Below, one piece after another: positions 18,664 through 26,442 of a stretch of DNA of 37,601 nt. The position numbers and the translations under genes are program-made. The notes beneath the pieces are model-generated. The model had not been told where the DNA came from. It saw only the letters and a list, made by a program, of their open reading frames with translations, and did no database searches. The stretch spans positions 1-37,601 of the forward strand of contig WGCN01000158.1 in NCBI GenBank assembly GCA_015493745.1, in the 5' to 3' direction. The first letter of the stretch is position 1; every line of letters starts with the position of its first letter. This DNA is from Calditrichales bacterium (GTDB taxonomy: Bacteria; Calditrichota; Calditrichia; Calditrichales; J004).

Positions 18664-19974
18664 ATGCGAGTACTCATTATTTTATTGACCATACTGATCA
18701 ATTTGCAGGCGCAGCCGAGTGAACCGCCCCTTCAAAAGGATCTGATCGATGTACCCTCCCGGTATCATTTTCCGGTAAAACGTAAAGCGCCCGTACAGTT
18801 TAATTTTTTTATTGATCGTGACCCCGGTTGGCGGCCGCTTTTTCGCCTGGCCGTGGCTGTGCAAAATGATTTTTTACAATTTACGCGCACGGACTCCGCT
18901 TTTCTGGCCTCTTATGAAGTGACCGCCTCTTTGAGAATCCGGGATACGCTTATCGCCGGTTATACCTGGCGGGAAAAGGTAAGCATTCCGGACTTTAAAA
19001 CCACCAACTCGCAGTGGATTTATCAAACACATGAATATCTTTTGCCTTTAACAAATAGCGTTGCCCGGGATTCCCTGAAAAGCGCCAACTACAATGTGTT
19101 GCTGGAAGTGCGCGATCTTTCCAGCAGTGTCAAGTACAAGGCGGTATTGCCTTATAACCATAAAAGGGAAGGTGGCACACGGCCGCTTTCCACGGATGTG
19201 GCCTTTTTTGAACATGATTCCGTCGACAACCGTCCGGCTTATACCCTCAGTCCGATGCACAGAGTGCTGGAGTTTAACCGCCCCTATCACGCCTTTATCC
19301 GTCTGAGAACGGAAGTGGGGGACAGTGTCCGCATTGAAATTCGCCTGAATCAACAGTTAAAGGATCAAAAAAAACTGGTACAGCGGCAATTTGTAAATGG
19401 CGTTTCCACAAAAACGGAAATGGCCATTCGCTATATCCTGCCCATGAAAAGCCTGGTGGAAGGGCATTACAGCCTGCGCTTTAACGTTGTTATCAATAAA
19501 AAAAACCTGACGCCGGAAAAAGAGTTTGATTTGGTATGGATTAAAAAGCCGGTGTATCTCTATCATCCCGACCTGGCCATACGTCCCATGAAATATTTGC
19601 TGACGGATGAACAGCGCGCCGAAGTAAAAGGCATGAATTACCGCAAGCTTGGTCAATGGATAGAAAAATTCTGGGAAGAAAGGGACCCCACCCCCGATAC
19701 CCGCTATAATGAATTACTGGAGGTCTATTTTAAACGGGTCAGTGAAACGGTACGCCTGTTTTCCAACCGTCATAAAGAGGGTTGGCAAACCGATCGCGGC
19801 CGTATCTATTTGCTCTACGGCCCTCCGGAAAAGATCGAAAACAGACGCTATGATACGCGAACGCCTCATATAACCTGGCTTTACCCGTCGCGTAATTTAT
19901 CGTTCACCTTTGTGGATCGTGACCGGGATAAGGAATTTGAACTATTGGGAGATGAAGATACAGAAGATGAGTAA
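18664..19974 (+). CDS. GWxTD domain secreted protein
   Basis: The ORF track begins at 18535, but the ATG at 18664 has a GGAG site 5 bases upstream and starts a signal peptide (MRVLIILLTILINLQAQ), giving 436 residues. The N-terminal two thirds are beta-rich. The C-terminal ~110 residues form the GWxTD domain: ALFVYFKRVSE-type helices, then EGWQTDRGRIYLLYGPP at 372-388 and an acidic tail. GWxTD proteins are known only as a domain of unknown function found mainly in FCB and Acidobacteria genomes. The next gene overlaps its stop by 8 bp, so the two are likely translationally coupled. Confidence 0.85.
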   Translation: MRVLIILLTILINLQAQPSEPPLQKDLIDVPSRYHFPVKRKAPVQFNFFIDRDPGWRPLFRLAVAVQNDFLQFTRTDSAFLASYEVTASLRIRDTLIAGYTWREKVSIPDFKTTNSQWIYQTHEYLLPLTNSVARDSLKSANYNVLLEVRDLSSSVKYKAVLPYNHKREGGTRPLSTDVAFFEHDSVDNRPAYTLSPMHRVLEFNRPYHAFIRLRTEVGDSVRIEIRLNQQLKDQKKLVQRQFVNGVSTKTEMAIRYILPMKSLVEGHYSLRFNVVINKKNLTPEKEFDLVWIKKPVYLYHPDLAIRPMKYLLTDEQRAEVKGMNYRKLGQWIEKFWEERDPTPDTRYNELLEVYFKRVSETVRLFSNRHKEGWQTDRGRIYLLYGPPEKIENRRYDTRTPHITWLYPSRNLSFTFVDRDRDKEFELLGDEDTEDE

Positions 19975-20980
19975 TGTAAAAGTAGGCGTTATCGGTGTCG
20001 GTCATCTGGGAAAGCTGCACACAAAGCTTTACGCCGATGTAAAGCAGGCCACCCTCATGGGTATATACGATACGGATTATAAACAGGCCGGTCTGGTGGG
20101 GCAGGAACTGGGATGCGAGGTATACCGGGAAATAGACGCTCTGCTGGCGGACGTGCAGGCCGTAAATATCGTTACCCCCACCACCAGTCATCACGCGGTT
20201 GCTATGCAGGCCTTGCGGGCGGGGAAACATGTTTTCCTGGAAAAGCCGCTGACGGCCACGGAGAAGGAAGCGGAAGAGCTTATCGCTCTTAGCCGTGAAA
20301 AGAATCTTAAAATCCAGGTGGGGCATATCGAACGCTTTAACGGCGCGATGCAATCCATGGCCGGGGTTAATCTGCAGCCGGTGTTTATCGAGGCCCATCG
20401 TCTGGCGCAGTTTAATCCGCGCGGTACCGATGTGGCGGTTATTCTGGATCTGATGATCCACGATCTTGACCTGATACTGCACCTGGTTAACAGCGAGCCG
20501 GTCAAAGTGGCCGCCAGCGGTGTGAGCGTGGTTTCTCCCAGTGTGGATATTGCCAATGCCCGTATCGAATTTGCCAACGGTTGTGTGGCCAATGTGACGG
20601 CCAGCAGAATTTCTGCAAAAAAAATGCGTAAAATGCGGGTATTTCAAAAAAACGCCTATATCTCTTTTGATTTCAGCGACGGGGAAGCCGAGGCGTTTTA
20701 TATCCCGGATAGCGATACCGGTAACGATAAAGCGGAACTGGCCATTCATCTGGGGCAGCTGGACGCCGCGTCCCTGAAAAAAAATATTAAGTATACCCGG
20801 CGTTCTAAAAAAGAGGTTAACCCGTTGCGGGATGAACTTCAGGCTTTTGTTGATGCCATCCGCGAGGATAAAACACCACCGGTTACGGCGGAAGACGGTC
20901 TGCGTGCCCTGCGTCTGGCCAACCGGGTAATGCGGGAGGTGGAAAAACATCAAAAGAGGCTGGGAACCCGCCCGGAATGA
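19967..20980 (+). CDS. Gfo/Idh/MocA family oxidoreductase
   Basis: I use the ATG at 19967 (MSNVKVGVIG), because the Rossmann strand begins right there; the ORF track start at 19910 lies inside the GWxTD gene. The protein has 337 residues. It carries the NAD(P) motif GVGHLG (10-15), the family signature EKPLTATEKEA (92-102) with its catalytic-site lysine, and DLMIHDLDL (161-169). Substrate is not readable. The sequence is similar in style to the UDP-sugar 3-dehydrogenases (WlbA/GnnA) found near lipid A genes, so an envelope sugar substrate is plausible, but no aminotransferase partner lies alongside. Confidence 0.8.
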   Translation: MSNVKVGVIGVGHLGKLHTKLYADVKQATLMGIYDTDYKQAGLVGQELGCEVYREIDALLADVQAVNIVTPTTSHHAVAMQALRAGKHVFLEKPLTATEKEAEELIALSREKNLKIQVGHIERFNGAMQSMAGVNLQPVFIEAHRLAQFNPRGTDVAVILDLMIHDLDLILHLVNSEPVKVAASGVSVVSPSVDIANARIEFANGCVANVTASRISAKKMRKMRVFQKNAYISFDFSDGEAEAFYIPDSDTGNDKAELAIHLGQLDAASLKKNIKYTRRSKKEVNPLRDELQAFVDAIREDKTPPVTAEDGLRALRLANRVMREVEKHQKRLGTRPE

Positions 20981-21112
20981 GAACGGGTTGAAAACAGAAC
21001 CCAACGGATAGTGTTTTACCGGCGATTCTCAAAAAGTACCGGTAATGATCCGCCGGGGCGGCTTCAATGTGTGAACAGGCGACAGCGGAATTTGATGCAG
21101 ACAGAGGGGAAC

Positions 21113-21787
21113 ATGGCCAATACGGTTGCGGTGATTATCGCCGATATAAAAGATTCGAAGAAGATGAAGGAACGGGAACGCTACGAGTGGCAGTTGTTCC
21201 TGAAGTCGGCCATCGTCCAGGTAAACGAAAACTGGGCGGCGGATATCGAAGCGCCTTTTATGATAACCAAGGGCGATGAGTTTCAGGGGGTGGTCGCCAA
21301 TGTGCCCCGGGTACACTCGATCATGATTGAATTCGAACGTCTGCTGCACCCTCTGGGATTACGTTATGGAATCGGTCTTGGCGCCATTCAGCGCATGGGG
21401 GCCAATATCCCTATCGAAATGGACGGCCCGGCCTTTCATCGCGCCAACGCCGCCTTGAATTATGCCAAAAAAAACCGTTTGCGGGTCAACTTCCGCTCCA
21501 CGGATCAACAACTGGATCTGTATATCAATACGGTTTACACCCTGATGTATGCCATAAAAAAACGCTGGAGTACCATCACCTTTAAGCGCTATTGGCGTTA
21601 CAAGGAATTGGGAACCTACCATAAAGTTGCCGACCTGGAAGGGGTGAGTCCCCAGGCTGTTTGGGACAGCCTGCGCAATGCCCATGCCACCGATGTTATC
21701 GCCGCCGAGGAAGCGGTGATGAATTTCCTGGCTACAAAGATGGTGGCGTTGGGCGCGGACGAGGCAGACGACCAATCCCCCGGATAG
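21113..21787 (+). CDS. SatD family protein
   Basis: The start at 21113 follows a clear AGAGGGGA ribosome site and begins MANTVAVIIADIKDSK, which matches the typical start of SatD proteins; the ORF track start at 21011 is upstream of it. The protein has 224 residues. The core is cyclase-like: IIADIKDS (8-15), GDEFQG (54-59), GIGLG and DGPAFHRAN (104-112). A C-terminal sigma-region-4-like helix-turn-helix (~168-192, TYHKVADLEGVSPQAVW) is expected to bind DNA. SatD function is not established; in streptococci it belongs to an acid-tolerance locus. Its 3' end overlaps the convergent CPBP gene by 56 bp. Confidence 0.75.
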   Translation: MANTVAVIIADIKDSKKMKERERYEWQLFLKSAIVQVNENWAADIEAPFMITKGDEFQGVVANVPRVHSIMIEFERLLHPLGLRYGIGLGAIQRMGANIPIEMDGPAFHRANAALNYAKKNRLRVNFRSTDQQLDLYINTVYTLMYAIKKRWSTITFKRYWRYKELGTYHKVADLEGVSPQAVWDSLRNAHATDVIAAEEAVMNFLATKMVALGADEADDQSPG

Positions 21788-22556
21788 AATAATAGAGCAT
21801 GGCCACGGCTATGACAAGAATCCACGGCGAGACATGCCCGTTAAAGGAATAATAGGGAATATCGGCATCTATCTCAAAATTGATCACCAGCAGGGCCAAA
21901 AGATTGTTCATGGCATGAATCAGGATGGCCGGACGAATGGAGTTGACCTGCTGGGCGATGTAACCCAGAAAAATACCCATGAAAAAGATTTGAATGGCCC
22001 AATAGGGGTTCATGTGTATGATGGTCCAGCTTACGGAGGTCAGTACCACCGCTCGCGTTACATCACCCTTTTTTTCCAGGGAAACCTGTAAAAAACCGCG
22101 AAACAGGGCTTCCTCGGCCACGGAGGCGATAACAACACTCCCCGTCAATACAATCAGCCATTCCGTAAAACCGCTTACATACAGGGGTTTCATCATATCC
22201 GCCAGGTTGTCCGGCATGGGCATGAAAATGGCAATCAGCCGCTCCATTTCATCCGTCAGAACAATCAGGGACAAACCCATGACAAAGGCGTAATAATAGA
22301 CCTGTCGGGATGCGGGACCCAAGCGGAACAGGGCGACGGTGTCGAAACCGCGCTTGCGGGCATATATCCAGGGGATAATCAGAAAGAGGCTTTCCAGAAA
22401 GAATAGCAGCAGCTCCAGGTTGCGATCCAGGTTGCTGCTTAAGTCAAGGGCCCTGGCAACCACGCCTATGGTAATGGTGAGCAGCAGGATGCCGCTGAAG
22501 ATAACCAGTACCAGCAACAGGGCTTCCAGGGGTTCCGGAAATTTGTTTTTATTCAT
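21732..22556 (-). CDS. CPBP family intramembrane metalloprotease
   Basis: The protein has 274 residues and about 7-8 hydrophobic helices. It has the CPBP/Abi (Rce1-like) motifs: AEEALFRGF (EExxxR, 147-155), a histidine at ~181 in WTIIHMNP, and HAMNNLLA (HxxxN/B, ~214-221). These residues coordinate a metal in the membrane and are all present, so a peptidase is likely; its substrate cannot be predicted. It is the third gene of the hisS / RNA methyltransferase operon, 23 bp after the methyltransferase stop. Its 3' end overlaps satD on the opposite strand. Confidence 0.85.
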   Translation of the reverse strand: MNKNKFPEPLEALLLVLVIFSGILLLTITIGVVARALDLSSNLDRNLELLLFFLESLFLIIPWIYARKRGFDTVALFRLGPASRQVYYYAFVMGLSLIVLTDEMERLIAIFMPMPDNLADMMKPLYVSGFTEWLIVLTGSVVIASVAEEALFRGFLQVSLEKKGDVTRAVVLTSVSWTIIHMNPYWAIQIFFMGIFLGYIAQQVNSIRPAILIHAMNNLLALLVINFEIDADIPYYSFNGHVSPWILVIAVAMLYYSIRGIGRLPRPRPTPPSL

Positions 22557-22579
22557 AAACGCTGTTTTCCTTTTCAGGG

Positions 22580-23347
22580 TTAAGAGCCTGTTTCTTCTTT
22601 CCGGCTGAAATGGTGCATAATAATACCGGCGGCCATGGCCATATTCAGGGATTCTCCATGTCCCTGACGTTTGATATATAGCCGGGAATCCGCTAGAGCC
22701 CCGGCCTGCCCGGTAAGGCCGTGGGCCTCGGAACCCAACATGACGAGGTGGCGTCCCCGCGGGTTGATGCTTTTCAAATCCTTACCGCCGTTCACATCGG
22801 TGCCCCAAAGGGTATAGCCTTTTTCTTTCAGGACCTGCAACGTGCTTGTCCGGCAATCGCTGATGATATCGACATAACCGATCATTCCCGCCGTGGCCCG
22901 CACGGTTTTGGGCTGATAAGGGTCGGTGGAATCATGGCTGAGCAAAAGATGTTTCCAGCCGAACCAGGCGGCGGTGCGGATGATGGTGCCCAGGTTGCCC
23001 GGGTCGTTGATCCGCTCCAAATAAAGCAGATGCCCTTCCGGTCTTGTTTCATCGAAAAGCGTTTGCGGTATCCTGACGATGGCCGCCACTTCCTGCGGTG
23101 TTTGCACATCGCTGATGGTTTTGAGCTCCTGTGTGGAAACACTGTACATGGGCCCGTCGTACCCGCGATAATGTCCGGGGTGACCCCGGGCATCGACCAA
23201 CAGATTCTCCACCTCCAGGGGCGAAGCCATGATTTCATCCACGGCACGCCGGCCGCTGACGATAAAAAGACCTTCCTGCCGGCGGTACTTTTTTTGATGC
23301 AGTTTGCGGTAGTAGCGTACCTTGGCGGCTGAAAGTGGGCGGATCAT
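22580..23347 (-). CDS. SpoU/TrmH-family RNA 2'-O-methyltransferase
   Basis: The protein has 255 residues. It has an N-terminal substrate-binding part (1-100: LFIVSGRRAVDEIMAS and the QTPQE loop) and a C-terminal SPOUT knot. The knot has motif 1 NDPGNLGTIIRTA (~114-126), motif 2 LVMLGSEAHGL (201-211) and motif 3 SLNMAMAAGI (233-242). This matches rRNA or tRNA ribose methyltransferases such as RlmB or TrmH; the exact target is not decidable. It lies 30 bp downstream of hisS on the same strand, so an RNA-related operon is likely. Confidence 0.85.
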   Translation of the reverse strand: MIRPLSAAKVRYYRKLHQKKYRRQEGLFIVSGRRAVDEIMASPLEVENLLVDARGHPGHYRGYDGPMYSVSTQELKTISDVQTPQEVAAIVRIPQTLFDETRPEGHLLYLERINDPGNLGTIIRTAAWFGWKHLLLSHDSTDPYQPKTVRATAGMIGYVDIISDCRTSTLQVLKEKGYTLWGTDVNGGKDLKSINPRGRHLVMLGSEAHGLTGQAGALADSRLYIKRQGHGESLNMAMAAGIIMHHFSRKEETGS

Positions 23348-23377
23348 CGCCGGTTCCCCCGCCGGTATGGCTTCATA

Positions 23378-24646
23378 TCAGTCCTTCCTTTTCTGCAGAA
23401 GATAGCCGGTGAGTTCCCCGAAGGGTACATTTTCCTGGGTGCTGTTTTTCATATCCTTAACGGAAAAGAATTTCTGCTCCAGTTCATCCTCTCCCAGAAT
23501 CAGGCTAAAGCGGGCGCCACTGCGATTGGCCTCGCGGAACTGGGCTTTCACGCTGCGTCCCAGAAAGTCGGCATCGGCGGAAAGACCCGCGCGGCGCAGC
23601 CTGGCCAGCCAGGGCGTCATTTCTTCGCGGGCAGCCTGGCCCATGGTGATCATAAAAATATCGGGCGCTTCAGGTTCGGCCAGTTGTATGCCCTGAGCTT
23701 CCAGGGCCATCAGTATGCGTTCCATGCCGGCGGCAAAGCCCACGGCGGGGAAATCCTTGTCGCCCAGTTCCCGGGCCAGCAGATCGTAACGTCCGCCGCC
23801 GCACAGGGCATTTTGCGCCCCGAGGGCGTCACTGGTCACTTCAAAAACCGTATGGGTATAATAATCCAGGCCGCGTACCAGGGTGGGGTCTTCCCTGAAG
23901 CCCACACCGGCTTTGGAAAGTTGTGCTTTAACGGAGTGATAGTGGGCGGCAGCGGATTCCTTGAGATGGTCGATCAGCTTGGGCGCCTGTTGAATCACTT
24001 CTTGCAGATTCTCATCCTTGGAGTCCAGCACGCGCAGGGGATTGTTGGCGATACGTTCGGCCACAACCGGTTCCGGATCGGGGATGTTTTGGGAAAGGTA
24101 GTCCCGCAACAGTGCTTTATAGGGTTCGCGGCTTTCGGGATCACCCACGCTGTTGATGCGCAGTTCCATGTTTTTCAACCCCAGTCCTTCAAAAATGTGC
24201 AAAGCCAGCAATATGGTTTCCACATCCGCCTCAGGCGCCGGGCTGCCGATAAATTCGGCTCCGTATTGATGAAACTGACGTAAACGTCCGGCTTGCGGAT
24301 TCTCCTGACGGAACAAGGGCGCCAGGTAGTACAGTTTGTGTACCGGGGTGCGGGCATAAAGGGTGTTCTCGATAAAGGCCCGCATCACCGGGGCGGTCAT
24401 TTCCGGTTTCAGGGTCAGGCTCTTTCTTGAACGGTCCTGAAAAGTATACATCTCCTTGGAGACGATATCGGTAAACTGACCGATACCGCGGGCAAAGACC
24501 TCGGTCATTTCAAAAACCGGGGTGCGGATTTCACGGAAATTGAACAGAGCCATTTCCCGGCGGATGTGCCGCTCCAGGGCCTGCCATTGCGGTGATTTTT
24601 CCGGCAGGATATCCTGCGTTCCTTTTATCCGTTTAAGCTGTTTCAA
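23378..24646 (-). CDS. hisS: Histidyl-tRNA synthetase
   Basis: The protein has 422 residues, the usual length for bacterial HisRS. It charges tRNA-His with histidine using ATP. KGTQDILP sits at the N-terminus. Motif 2 is LAPLFRQENPQAGRLRQF (109-126), the histidine-specific loop is LVRGLDYYTHTVFE (256-269), LCGGGRYD is at 281-288 and motif 3 is AVGFAAGMER (301-310). The C-terminal anticodon domain is present (LGRSVKAQFREANRSGA). The start is TTG, not ATG: a GAGG site 7 bases upstream supports it, and an ATG just upstream is out of frame and closed by a stop. It heads the operon with the methyltransferase and CPBP genes. Confidence 0.95.
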   Translation of the reverse strand: MKQLKRIKGTQDILPEKSPQWQALERHIRREMALFNFREIRTPVFEMTEVFARGIGQFTDIVSKEMYTFQDRSRKSLTLKPEMTAPVMRAFIENTLYARTPVHKLYYLAPLFRQENPQAGRLRQFHQYGAEFIGSPAPEADVETILLALHIFEGLGLKNMELRINSVGDPESREPYKALLRDYLSQNIPDPEPVVAERIANNPLRVLDSKDENLQEVIQQAPKLIDHLKESAAAHYHSVKAQLSKAGVGFREDPTLVRGLDYYTHTVFEVTSDALGAQNALCGGGRYDLLARELGDKDFPAVGFAAGMERILMALEAQGIQLAEPEAPDIFMITMGQAAREEMTPWLARLRRAGLSADADFLGRSVKAQFREANRSGARFSLILGEDELEQKFFSVKDMKNSTQENVPFGELTGYLLQKRKD

Positions 24647-25074
24647 TACATTGCCTCATAATTTTAAAAAACAAAAAATTTACACAAATCCATGTCAAAA
24701 TGAAAAAGATAATCATTATGGAACTTATGCTCCGCTAATATCATGCTGCCCGGTGAAATAACCCCGTCATTCTTCCATCCGTTTCAACGGATTTTTCCTG
24801 CCAAAGTGGGCGTGCCGGTTGTCCGCGGGTTTCCACTTGCCGGCGGGATATCAATTCGTGCCGCTCCGCAAGCTGTTGCCGGTCCGGTAAGCCCCTTCAC
24901 CCGTTAATAACTTAGCGCTCCTTTTACCAACCCCGGTTCCGCCGGGGTTGTGTTGCCGGGGAACAGCCGTTAACCTGTCCATCGATAACGCCGTTAAAGG
25001 CTGGGATCATCGGCGATGTGATTTTATAGATGGTTATGTCTTTTTCCCCAGGCCATAACATAGTTTTTGGGTGG

Positions 25075-25104
25075 CTGACACGGGAAAATATTCCTTGATA
25101 TAAA
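25075..25104 (+). promoter_or_regulatory. Possible promoter of a small RNA
   Basis: CTGACA (25075-25080), an 18-bp spacer and TATAAA (25099-25104) resemble a sigma70 promoter. No gene follows on this strand, but a terminator lies about 185 bp downstream. Confidence 0.3.
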
Positions 25105-25265
25105 CATATTTCACTTCGGAAAATTGGAGTTTTGTTTAAAACCCGGATTTATAAAAAAATAATGAACAGTTTTAAGGCGTTTACCATTCTCTTCTGTATT
25201 GTTGGTGGCAATCGCCGAAGGTAAGAAGCTCAGGAAGGAACCTGGTTTTAAGCATGGATGCTTTT

Positions 25266-25296
25266 AAAAACTGCCGCGCGCCGGCAGTTTTTTTTT
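25266..25296. terminator. Strong intrinsic terminator between hisS and mutY
   Basis: The inverted repeat AAAACTGCCG / CGGCAGTTTT with a 5-base loop CGCGC is followed by nine T on the + strand. The minus strand also reads into a T-rich stretch, so it may serve mutY (whose stop is ~55 bp away) as well as a + strand transcript. Confidence 0.8.
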
Positions 25297-25350
25297 GTCC
25301 GTAACCCTGTCCCCATTGCCCGTGCCTTTGCTCATTCATGGAAAACGGCC

Positions 25351-26442
25351 TCAGTCCGCTTCCTTCATCTGTTGATCCAGCCAGTGCAGCGCCTTCAGGT
25401 GTGCTTTGTGAATGGGGTAATGCTCCAGCTCATGCCGCGCCAGCCAAAGGTTTTTTTTGTCGTCGTCCCGGTTTTCCGGCCTCTCCTCCAGCCAAACCAC
25501 GCGGTACTTCAGATCGATATGGGAATAAACATGCCGCATCGGCGGTGAAATCTTTTTGGTGTGCAATCCGTCGGGAGCCATTTGTTCAATTTTTCCTGGC
25601 TGCTCCAGTTCTTTTCCGGAAACCACCCTGACCGGAAAGCCCCACATACCGGCCAGTAGTCCGTGGTCGTTCCCTTGCCGCAACAATATTCGATTCTCCC
25701 GTTCGCGGATCATGACCAGATGATACTGCCGGCGCTTGGGTACGGCCGGGGATTTATAGGGGATCTGCGCTGCTTTTCCCAAATCGCGGGCCCGGCAATA
25801 GCGGCTGACGGGGCAACTTGCGCACAGGGGAGCGCGGGGTGTGCACACCAGCGCCCCCAACTCCATCATCGCCTCATTAAAGTCGCCGGGATATTTCCGG
25901 CTGATCAGCAGACCGGCAACATGCTGTATTCTTTTTTGGGTGTCTGCCCGGCGTATATCATCTTCCAGGGCCAGTAGGCGGGTAATGACGCGGCTGACGT
26001 TGCCATCCACCACGGCATGCACGCGGTTGAAAGCCTGGGAGAGAATGGCCGCTGCCGTATAGGGCCCAATGCCCGGCAGTGCCAGTGCCTGCTTGTAGTC
26101 CTGCGGGAAACAGCCGCCATACCGATCCGTCAAAATCCCGGCCGCTTTGTGCATATTGCGGGCACGAGCGTAATAACCCAGGCCTTGCCACAGTTTGAGC
26201 ACCTCCTGCAAATCCGCCGCCGCCAGGGCGCTTACATGGGGGAAACGGCGGATAAAGGCCCGGTAATAGGGCAAACCCTGTTCCACGGTAGTTTGTTGTA
26301 AAATGATCTCGGCCAGGTAGACGGGATACCAGTCCTTCTGTTTCCGCCAGGGCAGGTCACGCTTGTTGGCCCGGAACCACTCCAACAATTTGCGGCGGAA
26401 ACGTGTCGTTTGCGAAGGGCTCAGCATGGGATGGGCGCTCAT
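25351..26442 (-). CDS. mutY: A/G-specific adenine glycosylase MutY
   Basis: The protein has 363 residues. It removes adenine mispaired with 8-oxoguanine. The catalytic Glu45 sits in AEIILQQT, the helix-hairpin-helix is ALPGIGPYTAAAIL (120-134), and the catalytic Asp146 is in VVDGNVSR. The iron-sulfur ligands C200, C207, C210 and C216 fit C-x6-C-x2-C-x5-C. The C-terminal ~130 residues form the NUDIX-like 8-oxoG recognition domain. Its ATG directly abuts the stop codon of phoH (TAG|ATG), so the two genes are co-transcribed and probably translationally coupled. Confidence 0.95.
   Translation of the reverse strand: MSAHPMLSPSQTTRFRRKLLEWFRANKRDLPWRKQKDWYPVYLAEIILQQTTVEQGLPYYRAFIRRFPHVSALAAADLQEVLKLWQGLGYYARARNMHKAAGILTDRYGGCFPQDYKQALALPGIGPYTAAAILSQAFNRVHAVVDGNVSRVITRLLALEDDIRRADTQKRIQHVAGLLISRKYPGDFNEAMMELGALVCTPRAPLCASCPVSRYCRARDLGKAAQIPYKSPAVPKRRQYHLVMIRERENRILLRQGNDHGLLAGMWGFPVRVVSGKELEQPGKIEQMAPDGLHTKKISPPMRHVYSHIDLKYRVVWLEERPENRDDDKKNLWLARHELEHYPIHKAHLKALHWLDQQMKEAD

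Larger units (their letters stand above)
24647..25350. other. Gene-free intergenic region with hairpins
   Basis: No credible protein gene is seen in ~700 bp between hisS and mutY, which diverge. It holds a weak terminator-like hairpin at 24777-24796 (ATCCGT/ACGGAT and T run), a strong GC-rich hairpin at 24929-24949 (AACCCCGG/CCGGGGTT), a promoter-like pair at 25075-25104, and a strong terminator at 25266-25296. The only short frame of note is a 20-codon ORF from 25163 (MNSFKAFTIL...) with no ribosome site. Confidence 0.5.

Noticed and set aside
20981-21112. Inverted repeats GGGTT/AACCC and TTACCGG/CCGGTAA between the oxidoreductase and satD
   Set aside because: No T run follows and loops are long, so neither a terminator nor a known element can be supported.
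25163-25225. 20-codon ORF MNSFKAFTIL... with terminal Arg codons, possible leader peptide
   Set aside because: No ribosome site and no amino-acid biosynthesis gene follows on that strand.
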